The notes under the pieces: generated by a model | Database searches by the model: none | What the model was told of the DNA's origin: nothing | The model's input: only the letters and a program-made list of their open reading frames with translations | Translations under genes and position numbers: made by a program | In this document: one piece after another, positions 17,008-25,604 of the stretch | Layout: every line of letters begins with the position of its first letter | How positions within the stretch are numbered: the stretch's first letter is position 1 | DNA from: 39-52-133 sp036523795 | GTDB taxonomy: Bacteria > Pseudomonadota > Gammaproteobacteria > Burkholderiales > Gallionellaceae | DNA length: 64,000 nt | Direction of reading: 5' to 3' | Assembly (NCBI GenBank): GCA_036523795.1 | Contig: DATDDN010000048.1 | Span: 7,852 to 71,851 of the forward strand

Positions 17008-18351
17008 ATGACCATCTGGCAGCAGCTCTTCACCCGCCGCATGGCGATCTGCATCTTCACCGGCTTTGCCTCGGGGTTGCCGCTGTATCTGCTGCTCAAC
17101 CTCGTGCCCGCCTGGCTGCGCACCGAAGGCGTGGACATCAAGACCATCGGCCTGTTTGCGCTGATCCAGTTTCCCTATACCTGGAAGTTCGTGTGGTCGC
17201 CGCTGCTCGACCGCTTTGTGTTGCCGTTGCTGGGGCGCCGGCGCGGCTGGATGCTGCTTACGCAGATTTGTTTACTAGTTGCTATCATCTGTTACGGCTT
17301 CGTTTCCACCAGCGGTTTACTCCCACCTAACGTAACTTGGGAACCATTATTTTTGGGCCTTAAGTATCCTGTCTTTGAGTGGCAGTCTGTCGTTGCTTTC
17401 CTTACCCACCCTATTACCGTCATCAGCTTCTTGCTGGCCTTTCTCTCCGCCACGCAGGACATCGCGCTGGATGCCTATCGCCGCGAGCTGCTGGCAGACC
17501 ATGAGCTGGGGCTGGGCAACTCGGTGCATGTGAATGCCTATCGCATTGCCGGGCTGGTGCCAGGCTCGCTTTCGCTGATCCTCGCCGACCATCTGCCGTG
17601 GGCCACGGTGTTCCTCATCACCTCGCTGTTCATGTTGCCCGGTATCGCCATGACGCTGCTGGTAAGCGAGCCACACCGCGCCTCGCCACCCAGAACGCTG
17701 CGCGAGGCGGTGGTCGAGCCCTTCCATGAATTCATCACGCGCGAAGGCTTGCAGAGCGCGCTGCTGATCCTGGCCTTCCTGTTCTTCTACAAGCTGGGCG
17801 ACAGCCTGTGTACCGCGTTGGCCACGCCGTTCTATCTGGACATGGGCTACAGCATGACTGACATCGGCGGTATCGCGAAAATTGTCGGGTTTTGGTCCCA
17901 GGTAATTGGCGGACTGCTGGGCGGCATCTGGATGTTGAAGATCGGCATCAACCGCGCACTGTGGCTGTTTGGGGTAGTGCAGATCATAGCCATCGTCGGC
18001 TTTGCCTGGCTCGCCACCAAGGGCCATCAGGACAGCATAGGTGCGGTGGAGCGCGTAAATCTGGCCTGGGTGATTGGGCTGGAAGCTTTCGGCGTGGGCG
18101 TGGGCACGGCGGCCTTTGTCGCCTTCATAGCACGCAGCACGCACCCCGCCTATACCGCCACGCAGTTCGCCCTGTTCACCAGCCTTGCCGCCGTGCCGCG
18201 CACCTTCGTCAACGCAACCTCCGGCTGGCTGGTGGAGGGGATGGGCTGGACCAGTTTTTTTGTGCTTTGCGTGGTACTGGCGTTGCCTGGGATGCTGCTG
18301 TTGCTCAAGGTAGCGCCGTGGCATGCAGGTACGTCTGCGCAACAGGAGTGA
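17008..18351 (+). CDS. ampG: Muropeptide permease AmpG (MFS)
   Basis: This 447-residue major-facilitator protein imports anhydro-muropeptides across the inner membrane for cell-wall recycling. Family landmarks are the N-terminal FTGFASGLPLYLLLNLVPAWL, the first-loop WSPLLDRF, and the SATQDIALDAYRREL block after helix 4. Twelve helices can be traced. Residues of about 86-130 (17265-17405) use AT-richer codons than the rest and include a loop (STSGLLPPNVTWEPLFLGLK) longer than I would expect for AmpG. The start is ATG 17008, with GGAAG 8 bases upstream. A small membrane protein follows after 3 bases. Confidence 0.9.
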   Translation: MTIWQQLFTRRMAICIFTGFASGLPLYLLLNLVPAWLRTEGVDIKTIGLFALIQFPYTWKFVWSPLLDRFVLPLLGRRRGWMLLTQICLLVAIICYGFVSTSGLLPPNVTWEPLFLGLKYPVFEWQSVVAFLTHPITVISFLLAFLSATQDIALDAYRRELLADHELGLGNSVHVNAYRIAGLVPGSLSLILADHLPWATVFLITSLFMLPGIAMTLLVSEPHRASPPRTLREAVVEPFHEFITREGLQSALLILAFLFFYKLGDSLCTALATPFYLDMGYSMTDIGGIAKIVGFWSQVIGGLLGGIWMLKIGINRALWLFGVVQIIAIVGFAWLATKGHQDSIGAVERVNLAWVIGLEAFGVGVGTAAFVAFIARSTHPAYTATQFALFTSLAAVPRTFVNATSGWLVEGMGWTSFFVLCVVLALPGMLLLLKVAPWHAGTSAQQE

Positions 18352-18354
18352 TAC

Positions 18355-18618
18355 ATGGATGAACGTAGCCTGAAACGATTATTGATTACCCTGGCGGTGG
18401 CGATTGGCATCATCCTGCTCGCCAAATTCATGCTGACGCGAACCTATACAAATCTGAACAAGGCGGCTGCCGCCAGGCAACAGGCAGCAGCGCAACAACG
18501 GGCTGTGGCATCCCCGTTATCTGAGGCCCCGGCCATCGCGTTGCCTGCCTCGTCCCCTGACAATTCGACTATCGAGATTGCGCCTGCAAGCGCAGCTGTG
18601 GAAGGTTCCGGGCGCTAA
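18355..18618 (+). CDS. Small single-pass membrane protein, hypothetical
   Basis: This 87-residue protein has one predicted transmembrane segment (LLITLAVAIGIILLAKFML, residues about 9-27) and then an Ala/Gln-rich, low-complexity, likely periplasmic tail. AGGAG just upstream of the ATG and a 3-base gap to ampG suggest co-translation with it. I recognise no family. The tail's composition gives little evidence of a folded domain. It could be an accessory peptide of AmpG or an unrelated rider. Confidence 0.65.
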   Translation: MDERSLKRLLITLAVAIGIILLAKFMLTRTYTNLNKAAAARQQAAAQQRAVASPLSEAPAIALPASSPDNSTIEIAPASAAVEGSGR

Positions 18619-18738
18619 GCTGTTGCAGCACTGTTTGACGGCCTACCCTGCAGACTATGCAGGCTCTGAAATTGATTCCACCGATCGCCACTAGCGTGCA
18701 TGGTGTCCAAGCTTCTGCAGGGCAATGTTCCTGCTGCA

Positions 18739-19104
18739 TCAGACTTTAAAAACGAGATGCTTGTACAGGTAAAAGCTTATTGCAGTCTGGCATGCGGTCG
18801 CCAATGTCACAGCCATCACCGGTGGCAAGCCGTTCTGCACGAGTATGAGATAGATTAGATAGTTCACCATCGCCATGGTAATTGCGGCAATGGCATAGCG
18901 CAGTGCCTCACTGGCTGAGCGAGTTGCCTTGACGCGGTAGGTGAAATAGCGGTTGGCCAACCAGGTAAATGTCATGGCAAGCACAATCGCTGGGACCCGA
19001 GCTACCCACGGTGGGATGCCTTGCCTTACCAGCAGGTAGGTCAGGCTTGCATCAATCACAAACCCCAAGCCCCCTATCAGCAAGAATCGCAGGAACATGT
19101 GCAT
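18739..19104 (-). CDS. GtrA-family membrane protein
   Basis: This 121-residue protein with four transmembrane helices matches the GtrA family: FLLIGGLGFVIDASLTYLLV, then NRYFTYRV at the end of helix 2, and a C-terminal FYLYKHLVFK. GtrA proteins are proposed to flip polyprenyl-phosphate-linked sugars across the inner membrane. It is the last of three genes read together (integral-membrane glycosyltransferase, GT2 transferase, GtrA). That makes a complete Gtr-like set for adding a sugar to a periplasmic acceptor such as O-antigen, another glycan or a protein. Confidence 0.9.
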   Translation of the reverse strand: MHMFLRFLLIGGLGFVIDASLTYLLVRQGIPPWVARVPAIVLAMTFTWLANRYFTYRVKATRSASEALRYAIAAITMAMVNYLIYLILVQNGLPPVMAVTLATACQTAISFYLYKHLVFKV

Positions 19105-19110
19105 CTTTTC

Positions 19111-20058
19111 CTACTTTCGCTTGCCGCTGACTGCCATGTACCAGAGGCGTTTTTGTTCCAGCCGCCCACGTGCAACGCTGTCCAGTATCAACCCGCATAC
19201 CAAGAAAATGGCGGATAAAAGCACCATTCCTGTGACAAGGATGGCTGTCGGGAACCGGGGGACCAGGCCGGTTTCGAGATAGGTAAGTATCAGCGGCATT
19301 ACCAACACAACAGCCATGACGGACAGCGCCGTAGCGAGTAACCCGAAAAATCGCGCAGGCCTGATTTCCTTGTAGAGGATCAATAACGTAACAAGAATCC
19401 GCATGGCGTCCCGCACTGTTCTAAGCTTGCTGACTGAGCCTTCTGCACGTGAACCGTAGTCGGTTGCGATCTCGGCGACAGGCAGACGAAGTTGGCTGGC
19501 ATGAACCGACATTTCGGTTTCAATCTCGAATCCGCTGGAAACGGCGGGAAAACTTTTTACAAATCGACGGGAAAAAACCCGGTATCCGGAAAATATGTCA
19601 TTGAAGCTGGGGCCGAACAATGTGCGATAGAGCTTGTTGAACAGACGATTGCCCGCCCCGTGATATTGCCTGTGGGCGTTTTCATATACATTCTTGCGGG
19701 TGCCCACAACCATGTCCAGATGCTCATCCAGCAGCCGCCTGACCATTTCAGGACTCTTTGACGCATCATAGGTCCCGTCCCCATCTGCCATCACGTAGAC
19801 ATCGGCCTCTACGTCCGAAAACATGCGCCTTACGACGTTGCCCTTGCCTGGCCAGCGCTCGGTTCGAACAACGGCGCCTGCCCGTCGCGCTTCCTCAACC
19901 GTGTTGTCGGTAGAGTTGTTGTCGTACACATAGATGGTTGCATCTGGCAATGAATCGCAGAAGTTCTTTACCACTTGCCTTATCGACAGGCCTTCGTTGT
20001 AGCACGGCAAGAGCACGGCAATGCGGTTCGGGTATGAATTGTCTTGGGTGTTATTCAT
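19111..20058 (-). CDS. GT2 polyprenyl-phosphate glycosyltransferase, GtrB-like
   Basis: This 315-residue protein has a GT-A domain followed by two C-terminal transmembrane helices, the layout of GtrB and similar dolichol/undecaprenyl-phosphate sugar transferases. Catalytic signatures are VLLPCYNEG near the N-terminus, YDNNSTDNT, and the metal-binding ADGDGTYD near residue 91. It would move a sugar from a nucleotide donor to undecaprenyl phosphate on the cytoplasmic face. The ATG overlaps the upstream glycosyltransferase by 8 bases, and GtrA follows after 6 bases, so the three are a translationally linked unit. The sugar cannot be read from the sequence. Confidence 0.9.
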   Translation of the reverse strand: MNNTQDNSYPNRIAVLLPCYNEGLSIRQVVKNFCDSLPDATIYVYDNNSTDNTVEEARRAGAVVRTERWPGKGNVVRRMFSDVEADVYVMADGDGTYDASKSPEMVRRLLDEHLDMVVGTRKNVYENAHRQYHGAGNRLFNKLYRTLFGPSFNDIFSGYRVFSRRFVKSFPAVSSGFEIETEMSVHASQLRLPVAEIATDYGSRAEGSVSKLRTVRDAMRILVTLLILYKEIRPARFFGLLATALSVMAVVLVMPLILTYLETGLVPRFPTAILVTGMVLLSAIFLVCGLILDSVARGRLEQKRLWYMAVSGKRK

Positions 20059-21322
20059 GGTGGGCGTGGGATTGGCGGCGCTCGATAAGTGCGGATGCTG
20101 TACCTGCAGCCAGAATAATCAGGAAGGGCTCCAGCGGCAACCTGTAACGCAATGAGGCAATGGTTAGCGTGTGTAATAGCGTAAAGTAGGCAATCAAGAG
20201 ATATATCGGCAGCAATGCACGCCAATATTGCCTGTTCAGCGCCAGTCCCAGCAATGACAATACCAGTACCGGACCGAATGACAAGGCGGCGATGGCGGCG
20301 CGGCCGCCTGAATTGTAGCCCTCGGCATTGGGCGTCACGCTCCAGTAGCGTTTGAATTTGCACCAGGCCAGTTCAAGGAAGCGGCGAGGATGGTGTGTGA
20401 CAAAATCTCGCGCGGCCTTGGCATAGGCAGCTTGCTGGTCCAGCTCATTGGGAAGAGCGTTGATCCTGTCCACCACATTAATTTCTGAATCATGGCTCCA
20501 GTCGTTGCCGCCGCTGCGATTGGCAGCATTGTTGCCAAGATAGAAATTTGCTGCCGATGAAGTTGTGAAAGGTACGAATTCCTCAAACACTAGATAGTTG
20601 CGTACCCACCATGGGGCCAGGACCGCGCTGTAGACCGCAACGCCCACCACCAGGATAGCCAGCGATCTGGCTCTTCCATGGCCCCCGCTCCAGGCAACGA
20701 TCGCCAGCAACAGCGGGGGCAGTAGCGCCAGGCTGGCTTTTGCATACGTGGCCAAGCCTGCCAATATCATGACTGCGATCAGCCACCAATCAACTCTGCA
20801 GCCTTTCTCGCGCCACGTATATAACGCTGCAAATGTCGCCAGCAGCAGCGTATTGAAGATCGTTTCACTTAGAGCTAAAGCTTGATAGAAGATCAGGAAA
20901 GGGTAGAGCGGTGTTATCGCTGCAGCGAGGAAGGCAGCTCTGTCGCCCGTGAAGATCTTTCTTGTCATTTGCCAAACCAGCCACGACTGGACCAGCAACA
21001 AGAATGATTGGGCTACGCGAATTGCCTGGATGAGCGCGGCCTCGCCCCCACCAACTGCTTGGTGCAACAGAGCAAAACACATTGAGGGCAATGGCATTTC
21101 CCACGCGTATCCACCGTTGGACATGAAATTGCCATTGCTCAGCCAATTGGCCGCACTTGCCAGGAAGCGCTTTTCGTCCGGAAAAAGCGTTGTAGCGGGA
21201 AAATAATATAAATCCACCCACCAGCATGCCAGCAGACTGACGACCCAAACCAGGCAAAGTTGAACCCTGACCGTTTTTTTTAACCACATTGTGTCCACCG
21301 CTTGGTTGCTGGAGTGAATCAT
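20051..21322 (-). CDS. Integral-membrane glycosyltransferase, GT39/GT83 (PMT/ArnT)-like
   Basis: This 423-residue protein has about ten hydrophobic helices. An acidic pair in the first periplasmic loop (TLFPDEKRFL) is the usual catalytic position in GT-C enzymes of the PMT/ArnT group. It should use a polyprenyl-phosphate sugar on the periplasmic side, matching the GtrB-like and GtrA genes directly downstream. ATG 21322 is given; ATG 21289 would start closer to the first helix and has GGTGG upstream. The acceptor is unknown. Short length compared with ArnT (about 550) suggests no extra soluble domain. Confidence 0.85.
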   Translation of the reverse strand: MIHSSNQAVDTMWLKKTVRVQLCLVWVVSLLACWWVDLYYFPATTLFPDEKRFLASAANWLSNGNFMSNGGYAWEMPLPSMCFALLHQAVGGGEAALIQAIRVAQSFLLLVQSWLVWQMTRKIFTGDRAAFLAAAITPLYPFLIFYQALALSETIFNTLLLATFAALYTWREKGCRVDWWLIAVMILAGLATYAKASLALLPPLLLAIVAWSGGHGRARSLAILVVGVAVYSAVLAPWWVRNYLVFEEFVPFTTSSAANFYLGNNAANRSGGNDWSHDSEINVVDRINALPNELDQQAAYAKAARDFVTHHPRRFLELAWCKFKRYWSVTPNAEGYNSGGRAAIAALSFGPVLVLSLLGLALNRQYWRALLPIYLLIAYFTLLHTLTIASLRYRLPLEPFLIILAAGTASALIERRQSHAHHE

Positions 21323-21379
21323 TTGTTCGCCAGGGCATCAGGCGCCACGGCGCAGTTGCAGCCTTTCAATGTTGTCGAG

Positions 21380-22147
21380 TTATTCAGCGTAATCTACCAG
21401 CAACGGTGCGTGATCTGAAAAACGCTGTTCCTTGTAGATGCCCGTTGCCATTGCCTTGGCAGCGATGCCCGGGGTGGCAATCTGGTAGTCGATGCGCCAA
21501 CCCACATCCTTGGCCCATGCCTGGCCGCGATTCGACCACCAGGTGTAGGCTTCCAGTTCCGGGTGCAGTTTGCGGAACACGTCCACGAAGCCGACTTCAT
21601 CGAACAGCGCCGTAAGCCAGGCGCGCTCTTCCGGCAGGAAGCCAGAGTTTTTCTTGTTGCCGCGCCAGTTCTTCAGATCCTTTTCGGTATGGGCGATGTT
21701 CCAGTCGCCGCACAGCAGCACCTCGCGGCCGCTGGCTTTCAAATCGCGCAGGTGCGGCATGAAGGCCTCCATGAACTTGAATTTGACGGCCTGGCGCTCT
21801 TCGCCGCTCGAGCCGGAAGGCAGATAAAGCGAGACCACGCTGAGATTGCCGTATTGCGCCTCAAGGTAACGTCCCTCGCTGTCGAACTCGGGCTTGCCCA
21901 GGCCTTCAATGACGGCATCCGGCTTGCGCCTGCTGTAGATGCCCACGCCGCTATAACCTTTCTTCTCGGCATAGTGGAAATAGCCATGAAAACCCGCGGG
22001 CGCCAGCATGTCCGCCGTCATGTCGCCCGCTTGCGCCTTGAGCTCCTGCAGGCAGACGATATCAGCTCCCTGCTGCGCCAGCCAGGGCAGCAGGCCCTTG
22101 TTGAAGGCAGAACGGATACCGTTCAGGTTGATGCTGATCACGCGCAC
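21380..22147 (-). CDS. xthA: Exodeoxyribonuclease III
   Basis: This 255-residue endonuclease/exonuclease/phosphatase-fold enzyme removes 3' blocks and cuts at abasic sites in base-excision repair. Motifs are ISINLNGIRSAF, the metal-binding glutamate in VCLQELKAQ, GDWNIAHTEKDLKNW, and the C-terminal SDHAPLL. The GTG at 22145-22147 is chosen as start because GGAG lies 7 bases upstream and homologs begin at this residue. The frame is open farther upstream, but that would run into pyrE. It is divergent from pyrE with about 66 bases between. Confidence 0.93.
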   Translation of the reverse strand: MRVISINLNGIRSAFNKGLLPWLAQQGADIVCLQELKAQAGDMTADMLAPAGFHGYFHYAEKKGYSGVGIYSRRKPDAVIEGLGKPEFDSEGRYLEAQYGNLSVVSLYLPSGSSGEERQAVKFKFMEAFMPHLRDLKASGREVLLCGDWNIAHTEKDLKNWRGNKKNSGFLPEERAWLTALFDEVGFVDVFRKLHPELEAYTWWSNRGQAWAKDVGWRIDYQIATPGIAAKAMATGIYKEQRFSDHAPLLVDYAE

Positions 22148-22213
22148 AAATGTTCTCCACGGACAAAGGGGGCCATTATAATGGTGGCATGATTGTTTCA
22201 TGGGCCATTCACC

Positions 22214-22861
22214 ATGCAGGCTTACCGTCAGGATTTCATCCGCTTTGCCATCCAGCAGAATGTGCTGCGCTTTGGCGAATTCAAGACCAAAGCGGGGCGC
22301 CTGTCCCCGTATTTTTTCAATTCCGGCCTGTTCCAGGACGGGGCTGCGCTGCATGAGCTGTGCCAGTTCTATGCGCAGGCTATCCTGGCGTCAGATGTGC
22401 CCTTCGACATGCTGTTTGGCCCGGCCTACAAGGGCATTCCGCTGGCCGCCGGCACCGCCATCGCACTGGCAGAGCAGGGGCGCAACGTGCCCTACTGCTT
22501 CAACCGCAAGGAAGCCAAGGATCACGGCGAAGGCGGAAATACGGTTGGCGCGAAACTGCAGGGCAGGGTGCTGATCATCGACGACGTCATTTCCGCCGGC
22601 ACCTCGGTGCGCGAGTCGATTGAAATCATACGTTCGGCTGGCGCCACACCGTGTGCCGTAGTCATCGCGCTGGACCGCATGGAGCGCGGGCAGGGTGAAC
22701 TGTCTGCCGCGCAGGAGGTCGAACGCATCCATGGCATCCCGGTCATTTCCATCGCAGCGCTGGATGATCTGCTGGGTTTTCTGAAAGGGCATGCAGAGTT
22801 GCAGCAATATCTGCCTGCAGTACAGGCTTATCGTGAACAATATGGAGTGAATCATGGTTAA
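22214..22861 (+). CDS. pyrE: Orotate phosphoribosyltransferase
   Basis: This 215-residue enzyme converts orotate and PRPP to OMP in pyrimidine synthesis. The PRPP-binding signature is VLIIDDVISAGTS near residue 120. The catalytic-loop region NRKEAKDHGEGG is also intact. ATG 22214 gives the usual N-terminus (MQAYRQDFIRFAI). The stop overlaps the start of the downstream DUF4124 gene by 8 bases, so the two are likely co-translated. Confidence 0.96.
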   Translation: MQAYRQDFIRFAIQQNVLRFGEFKTKAGRLSPYFFNSGLFQDGAALHELCQFYAQAILASDVPFDMLFGPAYKGIPLAAGTAIALAEQGRNVPYCFNRKEAKDHGEGGNTVGAKLQGRVLIIDDVISAGTSVRESIEIIRSAGATPCAVVIALDRMERGQGELSAAQEVERIHGIPVISIAALDDLLGFLKGHAELQQYLPAVQAYREQYGVNHG

Positions 22862-23477
22862 ACAGGGAATGATGGGTGCGGCACTGCTGGGTGCACTGGT
22901 GCTGGCGCCGGCGGTTGAAGCCAAACTGTTCAAATGGGTCGACAAGGAAGGCGTAACGCACTATGGCGAAACCATCCCTCCGGAATATGCCGACCGCGAA
23001 AGCCAGACGCTGAGCTCCAAGGGACAACTCAAACAGCGCAGCGAGAAAATCGACCCCGCAGAGCAGCGCAGCAAGCAGGAAGCCGAGGAAAAGAAAAAAG
23101 CCGAGCAAGCCGCATTGGCTGAACAAAAACGGCGAGACAGTGCGCTGCTCAACACCTACAGCAACGAGAAGGAGATTGATCTGGCGCGCGACCGCAGCAT
23201 GCAGTTGCTGGATGCACGCGTGAACAGCTTTAGCACCATGCTCAAGTCCGCGCAGGAAACGGTGGATGCCAACCAGAAGGAAATGAAGGCGGCAACCCAG
23301 GGTGGCAAGAAGGCCCCGCAGTCCCTGGTGGACGATCTCGCCAATAGCGAGGCGCGCCTGGAGCGCTTGAAGAAGGACCTGGCGCAAAGCCAGCAGGAAG
23401 TTGCCAATGCGAAGGCACGCTTCGATGCCGACAAGGCACGCTACATTGAGCTGAAGGGCCCCAGCACCAAGAAGTAG
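22854..23477 (+). CDS. DUF4124-domain exported coiled-coil protein
   Basis: This 207-residue protein begins with a cleavable-looking signal peptide (cleavage near PAVEA-K). A DUF4124 motif follows at once (KLFKWVDKEGVTHYGETIPP). From about residue 65 on it is a long charged alpha-helix with heptad-like character (KQEAEEKKKAEQAA, ARLERLKKDLAQSQQEV). DUF4124 proteins are common periplasmic or envelope proteins of unknown function in beta- and gammaproteobacteria. It overlaps pyrE and ends at a strong bidirectional terminator. Confidence 0.85.
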   Translation: MVKQGMMGAALLGALVLAPAVEAKLFKWVDKEGVTHYGETIPPEYADRESQTLSSKGQLKQRSEKIDPAEQRSKQEAEEKKKAEQAALAEQKRRDSALLNTYSNEKEIDLARDRSMQLLDARVNSFSTMLKSAQETVDANQKEMKAATQGGKKAPQSLVDDLANSEARLERLKKDLAQSQQEVANAKARFDADKARYIELKGPSTKK

Positions 23478-23484
23478 GTGGTTG

Positions 23485-23538
23485 ATGCAAAACAGCCTTC
23501 CAGGCCGGCGTGACGCCAACTGGAAGGCTGTTTTGCAT
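23485..23538. terminator. Strong bidirectional terminator
   Basis: A 19-bp perfect stem (23485-23503 with 23520-23538, core ACAGCCTTCCAG) encloses a second small hairpin GGCG-TGA-CGCC. The outer stem base is TTTTGC on one strand and GCAAAA on the other. It stands between the convergent DUF4124 gene and purC and should serve both. Confidence 0.88.
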
Positions 23539-23576
23539 TCAGGCACCTGGTGCGTAGCCGGGCGTAATCGTGACCC

Positions 23577-24461
23577 TCAGTTACCGGTTAAACGTCGCAA
23601 GGCTTCGCGATATTTGTCGGTGGTCTTCTGCAGCACATCGGCCGGCACGCGCGGAGCGGGTGCTTTCTTGTTCCAGCCGGAGGCTTCCAGCCAGTCGCGC
23701 ACGAACTGCTTGTCGTAACTGGGCGGGTTGCTGCCCACCTTGTACTGATCGGCTGGCCAGAAACGCGATGAGTCGGGCGTCAGTGCCTCGTCGATCAGGT
23801 ACAGCTTGCCGCTCGCATCCACACCGAATTCAAACTTGGTATCTGCAATGATGATGCCCCGGGTGGCCGCGTAATCCGCTGCCTCGGTGTACAACGCCAA
23901 GGTGGCCTTTTTTACCTCTTCGGCACGTGCGTCGCCCAGCAGCTTCCTGGCCTCTTCGAAGGAGATATTTTCGTCGTGTTCACCCACAGCGGCTTTGGTG
24001 GAGGGAGTAAACAGCGGCTGCGCCAGTTTCTGCGCCTCCTGCAGGCCGGGGGGCAGCTGGATGCCGCAGACCGCACCGGTTTTCTGGTAGTCCTTCCAGC
24101 CTGAGCCGACCAGATAGCCGCGTACGATGGCCTCAATGGGCAGAGGCTTGAGGCGTTTCACCACGAAGGAACGGCCCTTCACCTGCGCACGGTCTTCGTC
24201 GGTCTTTACCACGTCTTCCGGCGCAATGCCGGAGAGGTGGTTGGGAATGATGTGGCCCAGCTTGCTGAACCAGAAGTTGGACATGGCCGTCAGCACTTCT
24301 CCCTTGCCCGGAACGGGGTCATCCAGGATAACGTCGAAGGCGGACAGTCGGTCCGTCTGCACAATCAGCATGTGCTCGGCATCCACCTCATAGAGGTCGC
24401 GCACTTTGCCACGGTGCATGAATTTGAGACTGGTGAGTTTGGATTCGTGCAATGCGCTCAT
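23577..24461 (-). CDS. purC: SAICAR synthase
   Basis: This 294-residue enzyme joins CAIR and aspartate in purine synthesis. Signatures are HRGKVRDLYEV at the start, RLSAFDV, VVKRLKPLPIEAIVRGYL, and IIADTKFEFGVD. It resembles the longer yeast-type PurC common in betaproteobacteria. ATG 24461 starts the conserved N-terminus; a short in-frame upstream extension lacks support. It is the last gene of the minus-strand carbon block, 60 bases after fbp. In related genomes purC often follows fba directly, so fbp-cbbOQM-cbbR may have been placed between them. Confidence 0.95.
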   Translation of the reverse strand: MSALHESKLTSLKFMHRGKVRDLYEVDAEHMLIVQTDRLSAFDVILDDPVPGKGEVLTAMSNFWFSKLGHIIPNHLSGIAPEDVVKTDEDRAQVKGRSFVVKRLKPLPIEAIVRGYLVGSGWKDYQKTGAVCGIQLPPGLQEAQKLAQPLFTPSTKAAVGEHDENISFEEARKLLGDARAEEVKKATLALYTEAADYAATRGIIIADTKFEFGVDASGKLYLIDEALTPDSSRFWPADQYKVGSNPPSYDKQFVRDWLEASGWNKKAPAPRVPADVLQKTTDKYREALRRLTGN

Positions 24462-24490
24462 GTGTGTTTCTCGCTGTGACATTCGCGGCA

Positions 24491-24509
24491 TGTGCCTGTG
24501 CCAGGCACA
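24491..24509 (-). terminator. Hairpin between fbp and purC
   Basis: TGTGCCTG (24491-24498) pairs with CAGGCACA (24502-24509) around a 3-base loop. No U-tract follows on the minus strand, so it may be a processing or pausing hairpin and not a full terminator. Confidence 0.35.
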
Positions 24510-24521
24510 CGCCCCGTGGAA

Positions 24522-25523
24522 TTACGCGCCCTTGTGGTAGCTGACGACGCGCTCGACTTCGTTCTTGGAACCGAGGATCACTGGCACGCGTTGGTGCAGG
24601 CCGGAAGGTTGCAGTTCCATGATGCGCTCGCGGCCGGTCGAACTGGCGCCACCTGCCTGCTCGACGATGAAGGACATCGGATTGGCTTCGTACAACAAGC
24701 GCAGCTTGCCGGCCTTGCCGACTTCCTTGGTGTCGAACGGATACATGAAGATGCCGCCGCGGGTCAGGATACGGTGCACTTCGGCCACCATGGAGGCAAC
24801 CCAGCGCATGTTGAAGTTCTTCTCGCGGCCGCCGTCCTTGCCCTTCATGCACTCGTCGATATAGCGCTTGACCGGAGCTTCCCAGTAACGCTGGTTGGAC
24901 ATGTTGATGGCGAATTCCTGGGTGTCTGCGGGAATCGTCATGTTGGGGTGGGTCAGCATGAATTCGCCGATGTCGCGATCCAGAGTGAAGCCATTCACGC
25001 CGTGACCGGTGGTGATCACCAGCATGGTGGCGGGGCCGTACAGGGCATAGCCGGCGCAAACCTGCTTGGTGCCAGGCTGCAGGAAGTCGACCGCGGTCGG
25101 GTTGGCCACGCCTTCAGGCGCGCGCAGGATCGAGAAGATGGTGCCGACGGAGATGTTCACGTCGATGTTGGAAGAGCCATCCAGCGGGTCAAAAGTGAGC
25201 AGGTACTTGCCCTTGGGGAATTGCGCGGGGATCGGGTAGATGTCGTCCATCTCTTCCGATGCCATGCCGGCCAGGTGGCCAGCCCACTCGTTGGACTTGA
25301 TGAAGATCTCGTTGGTGATCACGTCCAGCTTCTTCTGGGTTTCGCCTTGCACGTTCTCACTGCCTGCGCTGCCCAGCACGCCGATCAGCGCGCCCTTGTT
25401 GACCGCGTGCGCGATCTGTTTGCACGCCACCTCGATGTCGCTCAGCAGGCCGGAGAAATCACCACTGGCGCCGGGTACACGGCGTTGTTCTTCGATAATG
25501 AACTGCACCAAACTCTTGCTCAT
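24522..25523 (-). CDS. fbp: Fructose-1,6-bisphosphatase class I
   Basis: This 333-residue enzyme dephosphorylates fructose-1,6-bisphosphate, and possibly sedoheptulose-1,7-bisphosphate, in the Calvin cycle and gluconeogenesis. The metal site FDPLDGSSNIDVN is near residue 112. GSENVQGETQKKLDV and YEANPMSFIVEQAGG are also typical. AAGGAAAT precedes the ATG. It lies 81 bases downstream of cbbO on the same strand, suggesting it is part of the cbb operon. A separate bisphosphatase is not seen in the window. Confidence 0.96.
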   Translation of the reverse strand: MSKSLVQFIIEEQRRVPGASGDFSGLLSDIEVACKQIAHAVNKGALIGVLGSAGSENVQGETQKKLDVITNEIFIKSNEWAGHLAGMASEEMDDIYPIPAQFPKGKYLLTFDPLDGSSNIDVNISVGTIFSILRAPEGVANPTAVDFLQPGTKQVCAGYALYGPATMLVITTGHGVNGFTLDRDIGEFMLTHPNMTIPADTQEFAINMSNQRYWEAPVKRYIDECMKGKDGGREKNFNMRWVASMVAEVHRILTRGGIFMYPFDTKEVGKAGKLRLLYEANPMSFIVEQAGGASSTGRERIMELQPSGLHQRVPVILGSKNEVERVVSYHKGA

Positions 25524-25604
25524 CTTGCTATTTCCTTTAATTAAAATTTTGCAAAGCCGTTAATTTTACCTGTTTTTGCGTTCGCTCTCCACGTCCTGTG
25601 ACCC

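Noticed and set aside
18648..18664. CCTGCA/TGCAGG hairpin after the small membrane gene
   Set aside because: Only six base pairs and no U-tract; likely chance.
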